The notes under the pieces are model-generated. The model made no database searches and was not told the DNA's origin. It was given only the letters and a program-made list of their open reading frames with translations. The translations under genes and the position numbers were made by a program. From Rhodopseudomonas palustris (GTDB lineage: Bacteria; Pseudomonadota; Alphaproteobacteria; Rhizobiales; Xanthobacteraceae): a stretch of 64,000 bases of DNA. Positions 1 to 9,352 of this stretch are shown piece after piece (position 1 is the stretch's first letter; each line of letters begins with the position of its first letter). The DNA lies in NCBI RefSeq assembly GCF_003031265.1, contig NZ_CP019966.1, forward strand, positions 3,286,001 through 3,350,000. Reading direction: 5' to 3'.

Positions 1-784
1 TCGCCATGGTGCCGATCGCCGCGACCGATGCCGGCAGCCGCTGCAACGCGGCGAACCAGCAGACGTACGCGACGCAGAACTGGATCACGACGAGATACAC
101 CAGCCCGGCCCAGCCGAGCGGCGTCAGCACCGAGGCGTGCGGGATCTCGAAGGCGAGCCCGATCACCGCCACCGGAATGCAGCCGAGCCCGATCTGCCAC
201 GCCGCGGACGTGGCACCGGGCAGCGCGATCGGAAACCGCTTCAGGAAGATGGTGCCGAGCGCGAAGCCGAGTGCCCCGGTGAGCGCCAGCAGGATGCCGG
301 GCAGCTTCGTCATGCTGGCGGCGAAGCCCGCCGCGCCCATCAGCGCCGCGATGCCGCCGAACGCCAGCGCCAGCGCCGCAACCCGCCGCAGCGTCAGCAG
401 CTCGCCGAGCAGCGGCCAGGCGAGCAGCGCGGTCCACACCGGCATGGTGTAGGCGATCACCGCGGTCTCGCCCGCCGGCAGCCACAGCAGCGCCAGACCC
501 ATCACCGCCATCCACAGCGTGACGTTGAAGAACGCCGAGACCACCAGCCGCAGCCGCTGGTCGCGCGGCACCGCCAGGCTGTCGCCGCGCAGCGCCGCAT
601 AGCCGAACAGCGCCAGCGAGCCGGCGATGCCGGTCAGCCCACGCAGCGGCAGCGGCGGCCACTGCGCGATCAGATATTTGGTGACCGGCCAGCTCAGGCC
701 CCAGGCCACCGTGGTCACGGTCAGGAACACCAGGCCGCCGGACGCGATGCGGCCGCGCGCGGGAATCGGAGAAGGATCGGACAT
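1..784 (-). CDS. DMT-superfamily (EamA) exporter, 3' end cut by window edge
   Basis: Reverse-strand reading from the ATG at 784 is open to the window edge. It gives a very hydrophobic protein starting MSDPSPIPARGR with about eight or nine visible membrane segments and motifs such as VAWGLSWPVTKYL and PVWTALLAWPLLGE. These are typical of the ten-helix drug/metabolite transporter superfamily, whose members export metabolites or amino acids across the inner membrane. The N-terminal EamA repeat is complete and the second repeat is mostly present (FLKRFPIALPGATSAAWQ). The substrate cannot be told. It diverges from nrdJ across a long intergenic region and is probably a single gene. Confidence 0.85.
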   Translation of the reverse strand, partial: MSDPSPIPARGRIASGGLVFLTVTTVAWGLSWPVTKYLIAQWPPLPLRGLTGIAGSLALFGYAALRGDSLAVPRDQRLRLVVSAFFNVTLWMAVMGLALLWLPAGETAVIAYTMPVWTALLAWPLLGELLTLRRVAALALAFGGIAALMGAAGFAASMTKLPGILLALTGALGFALGTIFLKRFPIALPGATSAAWQIGLGCIPVAVIGLAFEIPHASVLTPLGWAGLVYLVVIQFCVAYVCWFAALQRLPASVAAIGTMA

Positions 785-1450
785 GGAAAACCCGGCAGGA
801 GGAGCGCACAGAATGCCGGTGTTGGGTGGCCGGCGCCACCCGTAATCAGACACCTTTTGGCCGTCTCTCCTGAGTCGGGTTTGGCAAGCCCCTGAAGCGA
901 AAAAATACCTGTCCTGTGAACAGCGGGTGCAGCCGCGATCGGCGGCGCCGCGCCGCGTTTTTGATCTTTGGAATCTCTGAGGACTCACCGATACTTGACC
1001 GGGTCAGGGCGAGCCGCGGCCCCTGTTTTCCACCCTAATCCACCACATTTAGTATTTGATTCAGGAACCCGCACTATTGCTTGACGGGTCGGACGGAGTC
1101 GGCCTAGCTTCAGGGCCGTCCAGCGAGGGAGTGTTTTTGTCCCGCCGGACGTTTCCCAGAAGGGTCCAGACCGACCACCTCCGACGGCCACAGCGGCAGC
1201 GGGGCGAGGCGTCGTCTGCTCCTAAATCGACCGTTGGGGCGCATTCCGACGGGCCGGCAAAACGGCTCGCAAAGCGACATGGGGCGTTATGTTGGGTGGA
1301 GTGTCCGGCTGCAAAAAATGCGGCCGTCGCCTCTGCCCGCGAAAACAGATGGAGCCGGGTCACGGCTCGCCGGGCGAACAAGGTTCGTCCATCTAGCAAC
1401 TTCCTGGGCCACCCAAGGCGGGGGTTCGGGCGACTTGAACGGGGCACGAG
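785..1450. other. 666-bp intergenic region upstream of nrdJ
   Basis: This lies between two divergent genes and should hold both promoters. I looked for a cobalamin riboswitch, which would suit a B12-dependent enzyme, and saw no recognisable B12 box. A GC-rich self-complementary stretch followed by five T residues lies near 938-962. No convincing coding sequence: the open frames here are extensions or shadows of nrdJ frames. Confidence 0.5.
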
Positions 1451-4400
1451 ATGAAGATCGAACGGCGCTACACCAAGGACGGCCAGTCTCCTTACGCGGA
1501 CATCGCGTTCAGGCTGACGACCAGCGAGATTCGCAATCCGGACGGATCGGTGGTGTTCCGCCTCGAGAATGTCGAGGTGCCGGAGTTCTGGTCGCAGGTC
1601 GCCTCCGACGTGCTGGCGCAGAAGTATTTCCGTAAAGCCGGCGTCGCCGCACGCCTGAAGAAGGTCGAAGAAGAGAGCGTGCCGTCGTGGCTGTGGCGCT
1701 CGGTCGCCGACACCGACGCCCTCACCGCTCTGCCCGAGAGCGAGCGCTACACCTCCGAGCATTCCGCCAAGCAGGTGTTCGACCGCCTCGCCGGCTGCTG
1801 GACCTATTGGGGCTGGAAGGGCAGCTACTTCTCCAGCGAAGACGACGCGCGCGCCTTCTTCGACGAGCTGCGCTACATGCTGGCGATGCAGATGGTGGCG
1901 CCGAATTCGCCGCAGTGGTTCAACACCGGCCTGCATTGGGCCTACGGCGTCGACGGTCCCGGCCAGGGCCACTACTACGTCGACTACAAGACCGGCAAGC
2001 TGACCAAGTCGAAGTCGGCCTACGAGCACCCGCAGCCGCACGCCTGCTTCATCCAGGGCATCGAGGACGATCTCGTCAACGACGGCGGCATCATGGACCT
2101 GTGGGTCCGCGAGGCCCGGCTGTTCAAGTATGGCTCCGGCACCGGCTCCAACTTCTCGCGGCTGCGCGGTGAAGGCGAACGCCTGTCGGGCGGCGGCAAG
2201 TCCTCCGGCCTGATGAGCTTCCTGAAGATCGGCGACCGCGCCGCCGGCGCCATCAAGAGCGGCGGCACCACCCGCCGCGCCGCCAAGATGGTGGTGGTCG
2301 ACGTCGATCACCCGGACATCGAGGCGTACATCGACTGGAAGGTGAAGGAGGAGCAGAAGGTCGCCGCTCTCGTCACCGGCTCCAAGGTCAACCAGAAGCA
2401 CCTCAAGGCGATCCTGAAGGCCTGCGTCAACTGCCAGGGCTCGGGCGACGACTGCTTCGATCCGGAGAAGAACCCGGCGCTGCGCCGCGAGGTCAAGCTG
2501 GCGCGCCGCGCGCTGGTGCAGGACGCGATGATCAAGCGCGTCATCCAGTTCGCCAAGCAGGGCTACAAGGAGATCGACTTCCCGATCTACGACACCGACT
2601 GGGATTCGGAGGCGTATCTCACCGTCGCCGGCCAGAACTCCAACAACTCGGTGTCGCTGAAGGACGACTTCCTGCGCGCGGTCGAGACCGACGGCGACTG
2701 GCACCTCACCGCCCGCACCAACAAGAAGGTGGTGAAGACGCTGAAGGCCCGCGACCTGTGGGAGAAGATCGGCACCGCGGCCTGGGCCAGCGCCGATCCC
2801 GGCCTGCACTTCAACACCACGATGAACGACTGGCACACCTGCAAGGCGTCCGGCGACATCCGCGCGTCCAATCCGTGCTCGGAATACATGTTCCTGGACG
2901 ACACCGCCTGCAACCTCGCCTCGGCGAACCTGCTGGCGTTCTACGACGTCGGTGCCAACCGCTTTGACCTCGACGCCTACGAGCATCTGTGCCGGCTGTG
3001 GACCGTGGTGCTCGAAATCTCGGTGCTGATGGCGCAGTTCCCGTCCAAGCAGATCGCCGAGCTGTCTTACGAATTCCGCACCCTCGGCCTCGGCTTCGCC
3101 AATATCGGCGGCCTGCTGATGACCATGGGTCTATCCTACGACTCCAAGGAAGGCCGCGCGCTGTGCGGCGCCCTCTCCGCCATCATGACCGGCACCGCGT
3201 ATGCGACCTCGGCCGAGATGGCCGCCAAGCTCGGCGCCTTCCCCGGCTACAAGAAGAACGCCGACCATATGCTGCGCGTGATCCGCAATCACCGCCGCGC
3301 CGCGCATGGCGAGACCCGCGTCTATGAGGCGCTGTCGGTCAACCCGGTGCCGCTCGACCACGCCGGCTGCCCGATCCCGGACGCCGTCGCCCACGCCAAG
3401 GCGGCCTGGGACAAGGCGCTCGAACTCGGCGAGCAGCACGGCTACCGCAACGCCCAGGTGACCGTGATCGCGCCGACCGGCACCATCGGCCTCGTGATGG
3501 ACTGCGACACCACCGGCATCGAGCCCGACTTCGCGCTGGTGAAGTTCAAGAAGCTGGCCGGCGGCGGCTACTTCAAGATCATCAACCGCGCCGTGCCGGC
3601 CGCCTTGCGCGTGCTCGGCTATCCGGAGCACCAGATCGAAGAGATCTCGGCCTATGCCGTCGGCCACGGCTCGCTGTCGAACGCGCCGGCGATCAATGCC
3701 TCGACCCTGAAGGCCAAGGGCTTCACCGATGAAGCGCTCGCCAAGGTCGAAAAGGCGCTGCCGACCGCGTTCGACATCAAGTTCGCCTTCAACAAATGGA
3801 CCTTCGGCGAGGACTTCCTCAAGGACGTCCTCAAGATCGAAGCCGAGCAGATCGCGCAAGCAAACTTCGACCTGCTCACCGCGCTCGGCTTCACCAAGCG
3901 CGAGATCGAGGCCGCCAACATCCACATCTGCGGCGCGATGACGGTCGAAGGTGCGCCGCATCTCAAGCCCGAGCACTACGCGGTGTTCGATTGCGCCAAT
4001 CCGTGCGGCAAGATCGGCAAGCGCTATCTGTCGGTCGAGAGCCACATCCGGATGATGGCCGCGGCGCAGCCGTTCATCTCCGGTGCGATCTCCAAGACCA
4101 TCAACATGCCGAACGACGCCACGGTGGAGGACTGCAAGTCCGCCTACATGCTGTCGTGGAAGCTGGCGCTGAAGGCCAACGCGCTGTACCGCGACGGCTC
4201 CAAGCTGTCGCAGCCGCTGAACGCGCAGCTGATCGCGGACGACGACGAGGACGAGGACATCGACACCTTCCTCGACAAGCCGATGGCCGCCCGCGCCGCG
4301 CACGTCTCCGAGAAGGTGGTCGAGCGCCTGGTCGAGCGCATCGTGGTGATGCGCGAGCGCGAGAAGATGCCGGATCGCCGCAAGGGCTACACCCAGAAGG

Positions 4401-5224
4401 CGGTGGTCGGCGGCCACAAGGTCTACCTGCGCACCGGCGAGTACGATGACGGCCGCCTCGGCGAGATCTTCATCGACATGCACAAGGAAGGCGCGGCGCT
4501 GCGCTCCTTCATCAACAACTTCGCCATCGCGGTCTCGCTCGGCCTGCAATACGGCGTGCCGCTCGAAGAATATGTCGACGCCTTCACCTTCACCCGGTTC
4601 GAGCCGGCCGGCCCCGTGCAGGGCAACGACTCGATCAAGTACGCCACCTCGATCCTCGACTACGTGTTCCGCGAGCTGGCGGTGAGCTACATGGGCCGGT
4701 TCGACCTCGCCCATGTCGATCCGACCGAGACCGGCTTCGACGCCATCGGCAAGGGCGTCGATGAAGGCAAGGTGCCGGATGGCGGCGTGATCGCCGGCCC
4801 CGCGGCGGCGACCAAGTATCTGTCCAAGGGTCTGACCCGGTCGCGCACCGACAATCTGGTGGTGATGCGCAGCACCCCCGCCCACCCGGCGGAGACGACG
4901 CCGCGCAACGCCCCGGCCGGCGCCTCGCCGACCGTCACCGCGCTGGCCTCCTCCCGCGTCGGCGACGCCCTCGAAGGCGCAACCGCGCTGAAGCAGGAAG
5001 TGCAGACGGATCTGTCGCCGACCGAGAAGCTGGAAGCGCTGCAGTGGAGCAAAGCCACCACCGCCGCGACCCAGGCCGCCCCGACCAAAGCCGAACGCCG
5101 CGCCGAAGCCAAAGCCAAGGGCTACGAAGGCGAGATGTGCTCAGAGTGCGGCAACTTCACGCTGGTGCGGAACGGGACGTGTATGAAGTGTGATACTTGC
5201 GGATCGACGACGGGGTGTTCGTGA
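1451..5224 (+). CDS. nrdJ: Adenosylcobalamin-dependent (class II) ribonucleotide reductase
   Basis: This 1257-residue protein reduces ribonucleotides to deoxyribonucleotides using adenosylcobalamin, so DNA precursors can be made with or without oxygen. Sequence marks include [10 protein letters not shown], an NPCSE motif (family NPCGE/NPCSE substrate-site cysteine region) followed by ACNLASANL, and a [20 protein letters not shown] segment. The extreme C-terminus has a cysteine-rich tail ([15 protein letters not shown]) that could relay electrons or bind zinc, as in other long alphaproteobacterial NrdJ proteins. Length fits the long subfamily. The ATG at 1451 is the first start in the conserved frame. 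It is probably monocistronic, since the next gene is of foreign character. Confidence 0.97.
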   Translation: MKIERRYTKDGQSPYADIAFRLTTSEIRNPDGSVVFRLENVEVPEFWSQVASDVLAQKYFRKAGVAARLKKVEEESVPSWLWRSVADTDALTALPESERYTSEHSAKQVFDRLAGCWTYWGWKGSYFSSEDDARAFFDELRYMLAMQMVAPNSPQWFNTGLHWAYGVDGPGQGHYYVDYKTGKLTKSKSAYEHPQPHACFIQGIEDDLVNDGGIMDLWVREARLFKYGSGTGSNFSRLRGEGERLSGGGKSSGLMSFLKIGDRAAGAIKSGGTTRRAAKMVVVDVDHPDIEAYIDWKVKEEQKVAALVTGSKVNQKHLKAILKACVNCQGSGDDCFDPEKNPALRREVKLARRALVQDAMIKRVIQFAKQGYKEIDFPIYDTDWDSEAYLTVAGQNSNNSVSLKDDFLRAVETDGDWHLTARTNKKVVKTLKARDLWEKIGTAAWASADPGLHFNTTMNDWHTCKASGDIRASNPCSEYMFLDDTACNLASANLLAFYDVGANRFDLDAYEHLCRLWTVVLEISVLMAQFPSKQIAELSYEFRTLGLGFANIGGLLMTMGLSYDSKEGRALCGALSAIMTGTAYATSAEMAAKLGAFPGYKKNADHMLRVIRNHRRAAHGETRVYEALSVNPVPLDHAGCPIPDAVAHAKAAWDKALELGEQHGYRNAQVTVIAPTGTIGLVMDCDTTGIEPDFALVKFKKLAGGGYFKIINRAVPAALRVLGYPEHQIEEISAYAVGHGSLSNAPAINASTLKAKGFTDEALAKVEKALPTAFDIKFAFNKWTFGEDFLKDVLKIEAEQIAQANFDLLTALGFTKREIEAANIHICGAMTVEGAPHLKPEHYAVFDCANPCGKIGKRYLSVESHIRMMAAAQPFISGAISKTINMPNDATVEDCKSAYMLSWKLALKANALYRDGSKLSQPLNAQLIADDDEDEDIDTFLDKPMAARAAHVSEKVVERLVERIVVMREREKMPDRRKGYTQKAVVGGHKVYLRTGEYDDGRLGEIFIDMHKEGAALRSFINNFAIAVSLGLQYGVPLEEYVDAFTFTRFEPAGPVQGNDSIKYATSILDYVFRELAVSYMGRFDLAHVDPTETGFDAIGKGVDEGKVPDGGVIAGPAAATKYLSKGLTRSRTDNLVVMRSTPAHPAETTPRNAPAGASPTVTALASSRVGDALEGATALKQEVQTDLSPTEKLEALQWSKATTAATQAAPTKAERRAEAKAKGYEGEMCSECGNFTLVRNGTCMKCDTCGSTTGCS

Positions 5225-5310
5225 GGCACACCGAATACCGACAGTGGAGACCGCTATGAGGATGACGCGGTAAACGCAACAAAACGGGATCAAAGCCAAT
5301 TCAATCCAAC

Positions 5311-5338
5311 GATCGCTCGGCAGATCTGCCGAGCGATC
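5311..5338. repeat. Perfect 28-bp palindrome between nrdJ and the OLD-like gene
   Basis: The left arm gatcgctcggcaga (5311-5324) is followed with no spacer by its exact reverse complement (5325-5338). It ends six bases before the first possible start of the next gene. There is no T-run after it, so a classical terminator is uncertain. It could be an operator for the downstream gene, a cruciform, or the scar of an insertion site. Confidence 0.9.
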
Positions 5339-5344
5339 ATCTCT

Positions 5345-7045
5345 ATGAGAACACCTATGAAGATTAGAAATATTCAGATCAAGAGATTCAAACGACTAGA
5401 CTCTGTCAATTTTGACGTGGACGGCGTCAATATATTGGTCGGAGGAAACAACTCAGGCAAGAGCACCATCATTCAAGCCGTTCACTTTGCATTCACGCTT
5501 TTTCAATCGCTCAGCATCCTGAATAAGTGGCCCGCGAAGGATAAGACCTCCCTGACAATCAGCCCAACTGAGCTGATATACATACCGTCCGAAGACCCCT
5601 ACTCATTAGGACATGGAGGACGCTTACTTGAGGATGCAGACCGCTCTATCAGTATAACATTCACGTTTGACAATGGAGAAGAACTCGACCTGACCATTCG
5701 GAAGGGCCGAATTACCAACCTTCTGGTTGCCGTCGACAATACAGATTCAGCGAAATCTGTCTCGAAACTCGACGCCCCCTACTCGGTATTCTCGCCAGGG
5801 CTTGCAGGCGTCTCTCGAACTGAAAATTACGTTTCTGATGGCGTACTTCTAAGAGCATTGGCTCGGGGCGACGCAAACATCGTCCTGCGAAACATCCTCT
5901 ACAGACTACACAGCAAGCCAGAATGGAGCGCCTTCGAAGATGATCTGGCCCTAATATTTCCATCGGTGCGCCTAGAAGTCGTATTCAATTCGTCGGTCGA
6001 CCAATACATAACGGTCAGCGTAGCCGAAGGCGCCCGTCGAGTTCCGCTAGATCTAGCCGGAACAGGACTACTTCAATCCATTCAAATTCTATCCTACTTC
6101 CACCTTTTTGCACCCAAGCTCATCATACTTGACGAACCGGACTCACACCTCCACCCAAACAATCAAAGACTCCTCTGCTCATTACTATCATCTTTATCAA
6201 TAGATCGCGACGTTCAAGTGATGGTCACCACTCACTCACGTCACGTGATAGATACGATGTACAATGACGCCAAAATTCTTTGGGTTCGGTCTGGGGCAGT
6301 TGAAACGGCGCAACCCGATGACCAAGTTGATATTTTACTGGAACTAGGAGCACTGGACATAAAGGAAAAAATCTCAGAGGGAAAATACAAAGCAATTCTA
6401 CTGACCGAAGACAGAATAACGAACCTAATAACTTTTCTACTTCGCAATTCGGGGTTCGACACAGAGAAGACCGCCATACTTCCCTACAATGGGGTCACTA
6501 CCCCACACCTATTGAAGCCGCTTGTTCGACAAATCAAAGACATCTCGAAGGCTGCAATCATCGTTCATCGCGATCGAGATTATCTGACACAAGAGGAAGT
6601 AGACGAATGGAAAAAGGAGATTAGGAAGACAGGGGCTGAACCTTTTGTTACTGCGGGGATCGATGTGGAGGGCTATTTCTGCACAAAGGACTTTTTATCA
6701 AACTACCTCAAAGATTTAGACATCAACGTTGACGACCTCATGAAAGAAATCACCGATGGCGAGCACGACGAGATTATTTCGTCATACGTGAACGGACGTG
6801 TCGACGTTGCTCGGAAACTCGGGACCATCGGCCAAATAAACTACGGCAAGCTTAGTGCAGAGGCCGCGAAGGCAGCAACACACTCGCCCTTCGAACTAAT
6901 GAAGGGGAAACGCCGATTGGCAAAGGTCCGGCGCATCTTGCGGGATGCAGGGGTTAAATTCGACCTCTTAAAGGCATCACCCGGCCCGAAAGATGCGGAC
7001 CTTGGCGCGCTTGCCAAGAAGATCTTTGGAAAGGATGCGAGGTAA
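5345..7045 (+). CDS. OLD-family ATP-dependent endonuclease-like protein (AAA ATPase + TOPRIM-like)
   Basis: An N-terminal ABC/SMC-type ATPase has Walker A GGNNSGKST (residues 29-37 counted from the ATG at 5357), Walker B LIILDEPDSHLHP (Asp-Glu near 259-260) and an H-loop VTTHSRHVID. The C-terminal part has an acidic LLTED (Glu about 351) and an HRDRD (Asp about 406 and 408), the spacing of a TOPRIM metal site. This is the layout of OLD nucleases and of Gabija GajA, which act in phage exclusion. No GajB-type helicase, AriB or reverse transcriptase sits beside it. The gene is visibly AT-richer than its neighbours, with many ATA, AGA and AAA codons, which suggests recent transfer. Two starts are possible (5345 or 5357), neither with a strong ribosome site. 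Confidence 0.85.
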   Translation: MRTPMKIRNIQIKRFKRLDSVNFDVDGVNILVGGNNSGKSTIIQAVHFAFTLFQSLSILNKWPAKDKTSLTISPTELIYIPSEDPYSLGHGGRLLEDADRSISITFTFDNGEELDLTIRKGRITNLLVAVDNTDSAKSVSKLDAPYSVFSPGLAGVSRTENYVSDGVLLRALARGDANIVLRNILYRLHSKPEWSAFEDDLALIFPSVRLEVVFNSSVDQYITVSVAEGARRVPLDLAGTGLLQSIQILSYFHLFAPKLIILDEPDSHLHPNNQRLLCSLLSSLSIDRDVQVMVTTHSRHVIDTMYNDAKILWVRSGAVETAQPDDQVDILLELGALDIKEKISEGKYKAILLTEDRITNLITFLLRNSGFDTEKTAILPYNGVTTPHLLKPLVRQIKDISKAAIIVHRDRDYLTQEEVDEWKKEIRKTGAEPFVTAGIDVEGYFCTKDFLSNYLKDLDINVDDLMKEITDGEHDEIISSYVNGRVDVARKLGTIGQINYGKLSAEAAKAATHSPFELMKGKRRLAKVRRILRDAGVKFDLLKASPGPKDADLGALAKKIFGKDAR

Positions 7046-7066
7046 CCGCAGCAAGCCTAGCCGTAG

Positions 7067-7092
7067 GGCGGATTAGCATAGCGTAATCCGCC
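7067..7092. terminator. Hairpin after the OLD-like gene (repeat-type stem-loop)
   Basis: Perfect 9-bp arms GGCGGATTA (7067-7075) and TAATCCGCC (7084-7092) surround an 8-base loop, 22 bases after the OLD-like stop codon. The sequence looks like a dispersed stem-loop repeat that acts as a 3' end. It has no T-tract. Confidence 0.6.
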
Positions 7093-7132
7093 AATCTCAC
7101 CGAGCCGATGGGCTGCGACGTTGGAGGCATCT

Positions 7133-7390
7133 ATGCCGGTCGTATTTCGCCGCGACGGGTTGAGATACTACTTCTTCTCCAACGAAGGGCTGCCGCCCGA
7201 GCCGGCGCATATTCATGTCAAGGGCGGCGGAAAGGATGCCAAGATCTGGCTGGTTCCGGAGATCGCGATCGCCGACGCCTACGGGTTCAATCGGCGCGAG
7301 CTTTCCGCTATAGTGTTGGCCGTCGCTGAAAACCGCGACCTGATCCTGAGAGCATGGCATGACCATTTCAGCCACCAGCGTCCGCTTTGA
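7133..7390 (+). CDS. DUF4160 domain protein
   Basis: Small protein of 85 residues starting MPVVFRRDGLRYYFF, with the DUF4160 signature EPAHIHVKGG and IWLVPEIAIADAYGFN. The family has no assigned reaction. It is usually found next to a DUF2442 gene, as here, and such pairs are suspected to be toxin-antitoxin-like, though that is inference. The start is set by a GGAGG at 7123-7127, five bases before the ATG at 7133. A TTG at 7121 is in frame but overlaps that ribosome site. The 3' end overlaps the next gene by 32 bases, implying translational coupling. Confidence 0.85.
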   Translation: MPVVFRRDGLRYYFFSNEGLPPEPAHIHVKGGGKDAKIWLVPEIAIADAYGFNRRELSAIVLAVAENRDLILRAWHDHFSHQRPL

Positions 7391-7607
7391 CGATCACACG
7401 ATGTGGGTCGAGCTGTCGGATGGCCGCACCCTCGGCGTGCCGCTGGCTTGGTTTCCACGCCTGTTGCGAGCGACGCCTGCGGAGCGCGCACAGGTGGAAT
7501 TGAGCCGCGTCGGCCTGCATTGGGACGCGCTCGACGAGGATATCTCGGTCGCCGGCCTCCTGGCAGGCCGTGGCGACGTGACGCAAACATCGGAAACTGC
7601 TGCTTAG
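7359..7607 (+). CDS. DUF2442 domain protein
   Basis: An 82-residue protein with the family pattern FDDHTMWVELSDGRTLGVPLAWFPRLLRA followed by a short acidic helix with LHWDALDEDISVAGLL. DUF2442 proteins are small and mostly of unknown function, and many lie beside DUF4160 genes. It overlaps the upstream DUF4160 gene by 32 bases and must be co-transcribed with it. The stop codon lies five bases before an 86-bp palindromic repeat that probably ends the transcript. Confidence 0.85.
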   Translation: MTISATSVRFDDHTMWVELSDGRTLGVPLAWFPRLLRATPAERAQVELSRVGLHWDALDEDISVAGLLAGRGDVTQTSETAA

Positions 7608-7612
7608 CAAGC

Positions 7613-7698
7613 GTAGCCCGGGTGAGCGCAGCGATACCCGAGTCTCTTTGCCCCGCCGAGATGCTGCCCCCGGATGTCGCTTCGCTCATCCGGGCTAC
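7613..7698. repeat. Palindromic repeat R86, copy 1
   Basis: It begins GTAGCCCGGGTGAGCGCAGC and ends CGCTCATCCGGGCTAC, whose outer arms pair with each other. It sits between the DUF2442 stop (7607) and the stop of the convergent small gene (7708), the position expected of a two-way terminator. Confidence 0.9.
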
Positions 7699-7707
7699 GG
7701 GACTAGC

Positions 7708-7980
7708 TCAGGACAACGAGTCCCTTCGTTCAAGAGCGCTCGTTAACCGATCGCGCCATTTGATCATATTCCTGCGCCAAGTTTCGTCATACGATCGATC
7801 CCGGCGTCTGTCATCGTCATCACTCGCGAATATTATCAGCTCCCGATAAATATCATCCATCAGTCCTTCCATCTCCGGGTCGACTGACCAGCGGAGCGAT
7901 TTCACGGCATCGACATCAATCTCGCCGCCGCCAATTACCGCATTGAGCGCGATGAGCACTTCTTTGACATCGCAGGTCAT
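7708..7980 (-). CDS. Small hypothetical acidic/basic protein
   Basis: An open frame of 90 residues from the ATG at 7980 (MTCDVKEVLIALNAVIGG), or 93 from a GTG at 7989. The GAGG at about 7991-7994 favours the ATG. The protein has a hydrophobic N-terminal half and a charged C-terminal half with DDDDRRRDRSYDETWRRNMIKWRDRL. I do not recognise a family. It looks real because it has a ribosome site, sits between two R86 repeats and no better frame covers the stretch. Size and context suggest an immunity- or antitoxin-like accessory gene, but this is a guess. Confidence 0.6.
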   Translation of the reverse strand: MTCDVKEVLIALNAVIGGGEIDVDAVKSLRWSVDPEMEGLMDDIYRELIIFASDDDDRRRDRSYDETWRRNMIKWRDRLTSALERRDSLS

Positions 7981-8010
7981 CGAAACCACTTCCTCGGGTC
8001 GACAGCAAGC

Positions 8011-8093
8011 GTAGCCTGGGTGAGCGCAGCGATACCCGGGAGTCTTCGTGCGCCGAGATGCTGATCCCGGATATCGCTTTGCTCATCCGGGCC
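8011..8093. repeat. Palindromic repeat R86, copy 2
   Basis: A slightly diverged copy, starting GTAGCCTGGGTGAGCGCAGC and ending GCTCATCCGGGCC. The last arm bases have drifted. It separates the start of the small hypothetical gene from the 3' end of the hicB-like gene. Confidence 0.85.
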
Positions 8094-8110
8094 GCAGACG
8101 ATGCGGCTCG

Positions 8111-8407
8111 TCACTCCGCCGCCGCTCGCTCCGCATGCGGGCGGACGAACGCCACCACGACATCAGCGGCGTCCGCGACGAACTCCGGGTCGTCGCGCAA
8201 CTGCTCGATGCTTCGTGGCTGCGGGATCGGATCGCCGTCGGCACGCAGCAATGCGAGGTGACCGCCGAGCGCTTCGGCGGCGTTGTCGATCGCTTGCTCG
8301 AAGGTGTCGCCGGCCGAGATGCAGCCGGGCACGTCGGGAAAGGCGACGCCGTAGCAGGTGTCGCTGTCCTTGTAGACCAGCGCCAGATAGCCGGATGATG
8401 CACTCAT
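8111..8407 (-). CDS. HicB-family antitoxin-like protein (no HicA partner seen)
   Basis: A 98-residue protein with the HicB partial RNase H-like fold pattern: YLALVYKDSDTCYGVAFPDVPGCISAGDTFEQAIDNAAEAL. In HicAB systems HicB neutralises the mRNA interferase HicA and represses the operon. The ATG at 8407 has a strong GGAGGTCCG ribosome site directly before it. HicA, normally about 60-80 residues and just upstream, is not present: the upstream 300 bases hold only an inverted-repeat element. It is either an orphan antitoxin or a HicB-like domain with another role. Confidence 0.85.
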   Translation of the reverse strand: MSASSGYLALVYKDSDTCYGVAFPDVPGCISAGDTFEQAIDNAAEALGGHLALLRADGDPIPQPRSIEQLRDDPEFVADAADVVVAFVRPHAERAAAE

Positions 8408-8421
8408 CGGACCTCCTTGCT

Positions 8422-8565
8422 CGTCATTCCGGGGCGCGCGGAGCGCGAACCCGAAATTCCATACTCCCTGTGCTCGCGAGATGGCAATGCGGTGACCTTT
8501 GGCCCTCACCAAAGTGCCGTGAGTTTCCGGTTTCGCGCCGCAAGGCGGCGCGCCCCGGAATGACG
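8422..8565. repeat. MITE-like element with 18-bp perfect terminal inverted repeats
   Basis: The arm CGTCATTCCGGGGCGCGC (8422-8439) has its exact reverse complement at 8548-8565, about 108 bases apart. The inner sequence encodes nothing recognisable. The arm sequence is of the kind I recall as dispersed in Bradyrhizobium and Rhodopseudomonas. It starts 15 bases upstream of the hicB-like ATG and may have replaced or displaced its original promoter or hicA. Confidence 0.85.
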
Positions 8566-8617
8566 GCGGTGAGGTCGGACGCGCAAACGATGCCCAGAGT
8601 CCATCGAGTGGATCAGC

Positions 8618-8703
8618 GTAGCCCGGGTGAGCGCAGCGACACCCGGGACTGTTCGCGCCGCCGAGATGCTGTTCCCGGATGTCGCTGCGCTCATCCGGGC
8701 TAC
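8618..8703. repeat. Palindromic repeat R86, copy 3
   Basis: Full-length copy with intact outer arms GTAGCCCGGG and CCGGGCTAC. It ends four bases before the stop codon of the catB-like gene. Confidence 0.9.
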
Positions 8704-8707
8704 GGGA

Positions 8708-9352
8708 CTAGCTGCGCTGCGATTGGACGACCGTCTGCCAGTGACGGTGAAGGGCCGCAATGTCGCCGCTGGTCAGGATGGGCATAGCAACTCTCAGTTG
8801 ATCGTCGCTCCAGTCCCACCAGCGAAGCTCGAGCAGCCGCGCGATGTCGGGATCGCCAAACCGCTTTCGGATCACCTTCGCGGGGTTGCCGCCGACGATG
8901 GCGTAAGGCTCGACGTCATTCGTCACCACAGCCCGCGCGCCGATCACCGCGCCATCGCCAATTCTGACGCCGGGCATGACGATGGCTTCGGTGCCGATCC
9001 AGACATCGTTGCCGATCACCGTGTCGCCCGCGGGTTGGAATCCGTTTGCCGCGCCGGCGAAGGCCGGCATTTCGGGCATCCAGAAGAACGGGAAGGTGCT
9101 GATCCAGTCGCTGCGATGCCCCTGGTTTCCGGCCATGATGAAAGCCGCGCCCGAGCCGATCGAGCAGAACGAACCGATCACGAGCTTGTCGACACCGTCG
9201 TCCGGCAGAAGGAAGCGGGCGCAGTCGTCGAAGCCATGACCGTGATAATAGCCCGAATAGTAGCTGTAGCGGCCGACCCGGATATTCGGATTGGCGACAA
9301 GGCGATCGAGCGTGATGCCCTTGAACGGGCTTTCGAAGACGTTATGCATCAT
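8708..9352 (-). CDS. catB: CatB-type (xenobiotic) acetyltransferase
   Basis: A left-handed beta-helix acyltransferase of the CatB/XAT group, which transfers acetyl from acetyl-CoA to small hydroxyl compounds such as chloramphenicol or virginiamycin. Seen: the hexapeptide-repeat run [32 protein letters not shown], the loop with the probable catalytic His in [12 protein letters not shown], and the terminal [13 protein letters not shown] signature. About 214 residues, normal for the family. Starts at 9352 or 9349 are equivalent. Whether it confers chloramphenicol resistance cannot be judged from sequence, since environmental members often act on other acceptors. It lies in the repeat-rich accessory patch. 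Confidence 0.92.
   Translation of the reverse strand: MMHNVFESPFKGITLDRLVANPNIRVGRYSYYSGYYHGHGFDDCARFLLPDDGVDKLVIGSFCSIGSGAAFIMAGNQGHRSDWISTFPFFWMPEMPAFAGAANGFQPAGDTVIGNDVWIGTEAIVMPGVRIGDGAVIGARAVVTNDVEPYAIVGGNPAKVIRKRFGDPDIARLLELRWWDWSDDQLRVAMPILTSGDIAALHRHWQTVVQSQRS

Noticed and set aside
785..1450. Cobalamin riboswitch upstream of nrdJ
   Set aside because: Expected biologically, but no B12 box or matching conserved blocks were seen.
1061..2986. Long minus-strand open frame opposite nrdJ
   Set aside because: Mirror frame of a GC-rich gene; Val/Gly/Arg/His-rich without domains, whereas the plus strand has a clear class II reductase.
3131..4885. Second long minus-strand frame opposite nrdJ
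   Set aside because: Same mirror-frame effect, low complexity composition, no domain.
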